Below the pieces are notes generated by a model, which saw nothing but the letters and a program-made list of their open reading frames with translations, did not search any database and was not told where the DNA came from. Both the position numbers and the translations under genes were made by a program. Shown piece by piece: positions 7,169-7,303 of a DNA stretch of 7,303 bases. Where the stretch lies: NCBI GenBank assembly GCA_019119745.1, contig DWWI01000119.1, positions 1 through 7,303 of the forward strand, given 5' to 3'. Every line of letters starts with the position of its first letter. The first letter of the stretch is position 1. The DNA is from Candidatus Mediterraneibacter gallistercoris. GTDB taxonomy: Bacteria; Bacillota_A; Clostridia; Lachnospirales; Lachnospiraceae.

Positions 7169-7178
7169 TTCACGTGAA
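7169..7178. promoter_or_regulatory. 10-bp palindrome, possible operator
   Basis: TTCACGTGAA is a perfect palindrome in the non-coding stretch between the two downstream hairpins. Its length is compatible with a dimeric regulator half-site pair, but no promoter is clearly overlapped, so function is unknown. Confidence 0.25.
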
Positions 7179-7200
7179 TTGAAAAAGTAAATTCGGTATG

Positions 7201-7253
7201 AAAGAGTTAATTCTATGAATCTCTAAAAAGGTGCATAAAATTAGCTCTTTTTT
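7201..7253 (+). terminator. Probable intrinsic terminator of the glp operon
   Basis: AAAGAGTTAATT (7201-7212) pairs with AATTAGCTCTTT (7239-7250) over 12 bp with one T-G wobble. An inner TATG/CATA pair shortens the 26-nt loop, and TTTTTT (7248-7253) forms the U-tract. The loop is longer than usual and the stem is AT-rich, so efficiency may be modest. It is the first U-tract terminator after the DUF1667 gene. Confidence 0.6.
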
Positions 7254-7274
7254 GTGGATGGACAGAGGATTTTG

Positions 7275-7283
7275 TGGTAAACT
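7275..7283 (+). promoter_or_regulatory. Possible promoter for a gene beyond the window
   Basis: TGGTAAACT is a TGn-extended -10 (TAAACT, 7278-7283) just past the terminator; TTGTGG (7252-7257) lies 20 bp upstream, too far for a standard -35. The match is weak and the gene it would serve is not in the window. Confidence 0.25.
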
Positions 7284-7303
7284 GAATTCAAATTTATAGG
7301 AAA

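Overview
The window looks like chromosomal DNA of an anaerobic, low- to mid-GC Firmicute, most likely a gut Clostridia of the Lachnospiraceae type. This rests on the form of the 23S rRNA 3' end, a tRNA-Asn without an encoded CCA, strong AAGGAGG-type ribosome binding sites, and a glycerol operon that pairs GlpP with a BFD-type G3P dehydrogenase and a DUF1667 protein. The genus cannot be fixed from the sequence alone. Every gene reads on the + strand.

Region 1 (1-310) is the tail of an rRNA operon: the last ~114 nt of 23S rRNA, a 75-nt spacer, tRNA-Asn(GUU) and a clear intrinsic terminator. No 5S rRNA fits between the 23S and the tRNA or between the tRNA and the terminator.

Region 2 (310-1620) is visibly richer in A+T than what follows. 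It holds a 265-nt leader region with an extended -10 promoter and a possible 12-codon leader peptide, then an Xre-type HTH regulator with a two-helix membrane tail, then a small acidic lipoprotein. Neither product has a recognisable specific function. They look like an accessory regulator/surface-protein pair.

Region 3 (1640-7255) is a glycerol catabolism operon: glpP (antiterminator), glpK (glycerol kinase), a GlpA-like FAD protein with a C-terminal BFD [2Fe-2S] domain, a second NAD(P)/FAD flavoprotein, and a 121-aa DUF1667 protein with four N-terminal cysteines in an iron-sulfur-like pattern. A promoter and a strong terminator hairpin lie upstream of glpP itself, so GlpP probably controls its own operon by antitermination. 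The inferred pathway is glycerol to glycerol-3-phosphate (GlpK), then oxidation to dihydroxyacetone phosphate by the last three gene products acting as a complex in place of GlpABC. No glycerol facilitator (glpF) and no GlpC-like membrane anchor is in the window.

Region 4 (7048-7303) has no convincing gene. It holds two hairpins, the second with a U-tract that probably ends the operon, a 10-bp palindrome, and a possible promoter pointing out of the window.
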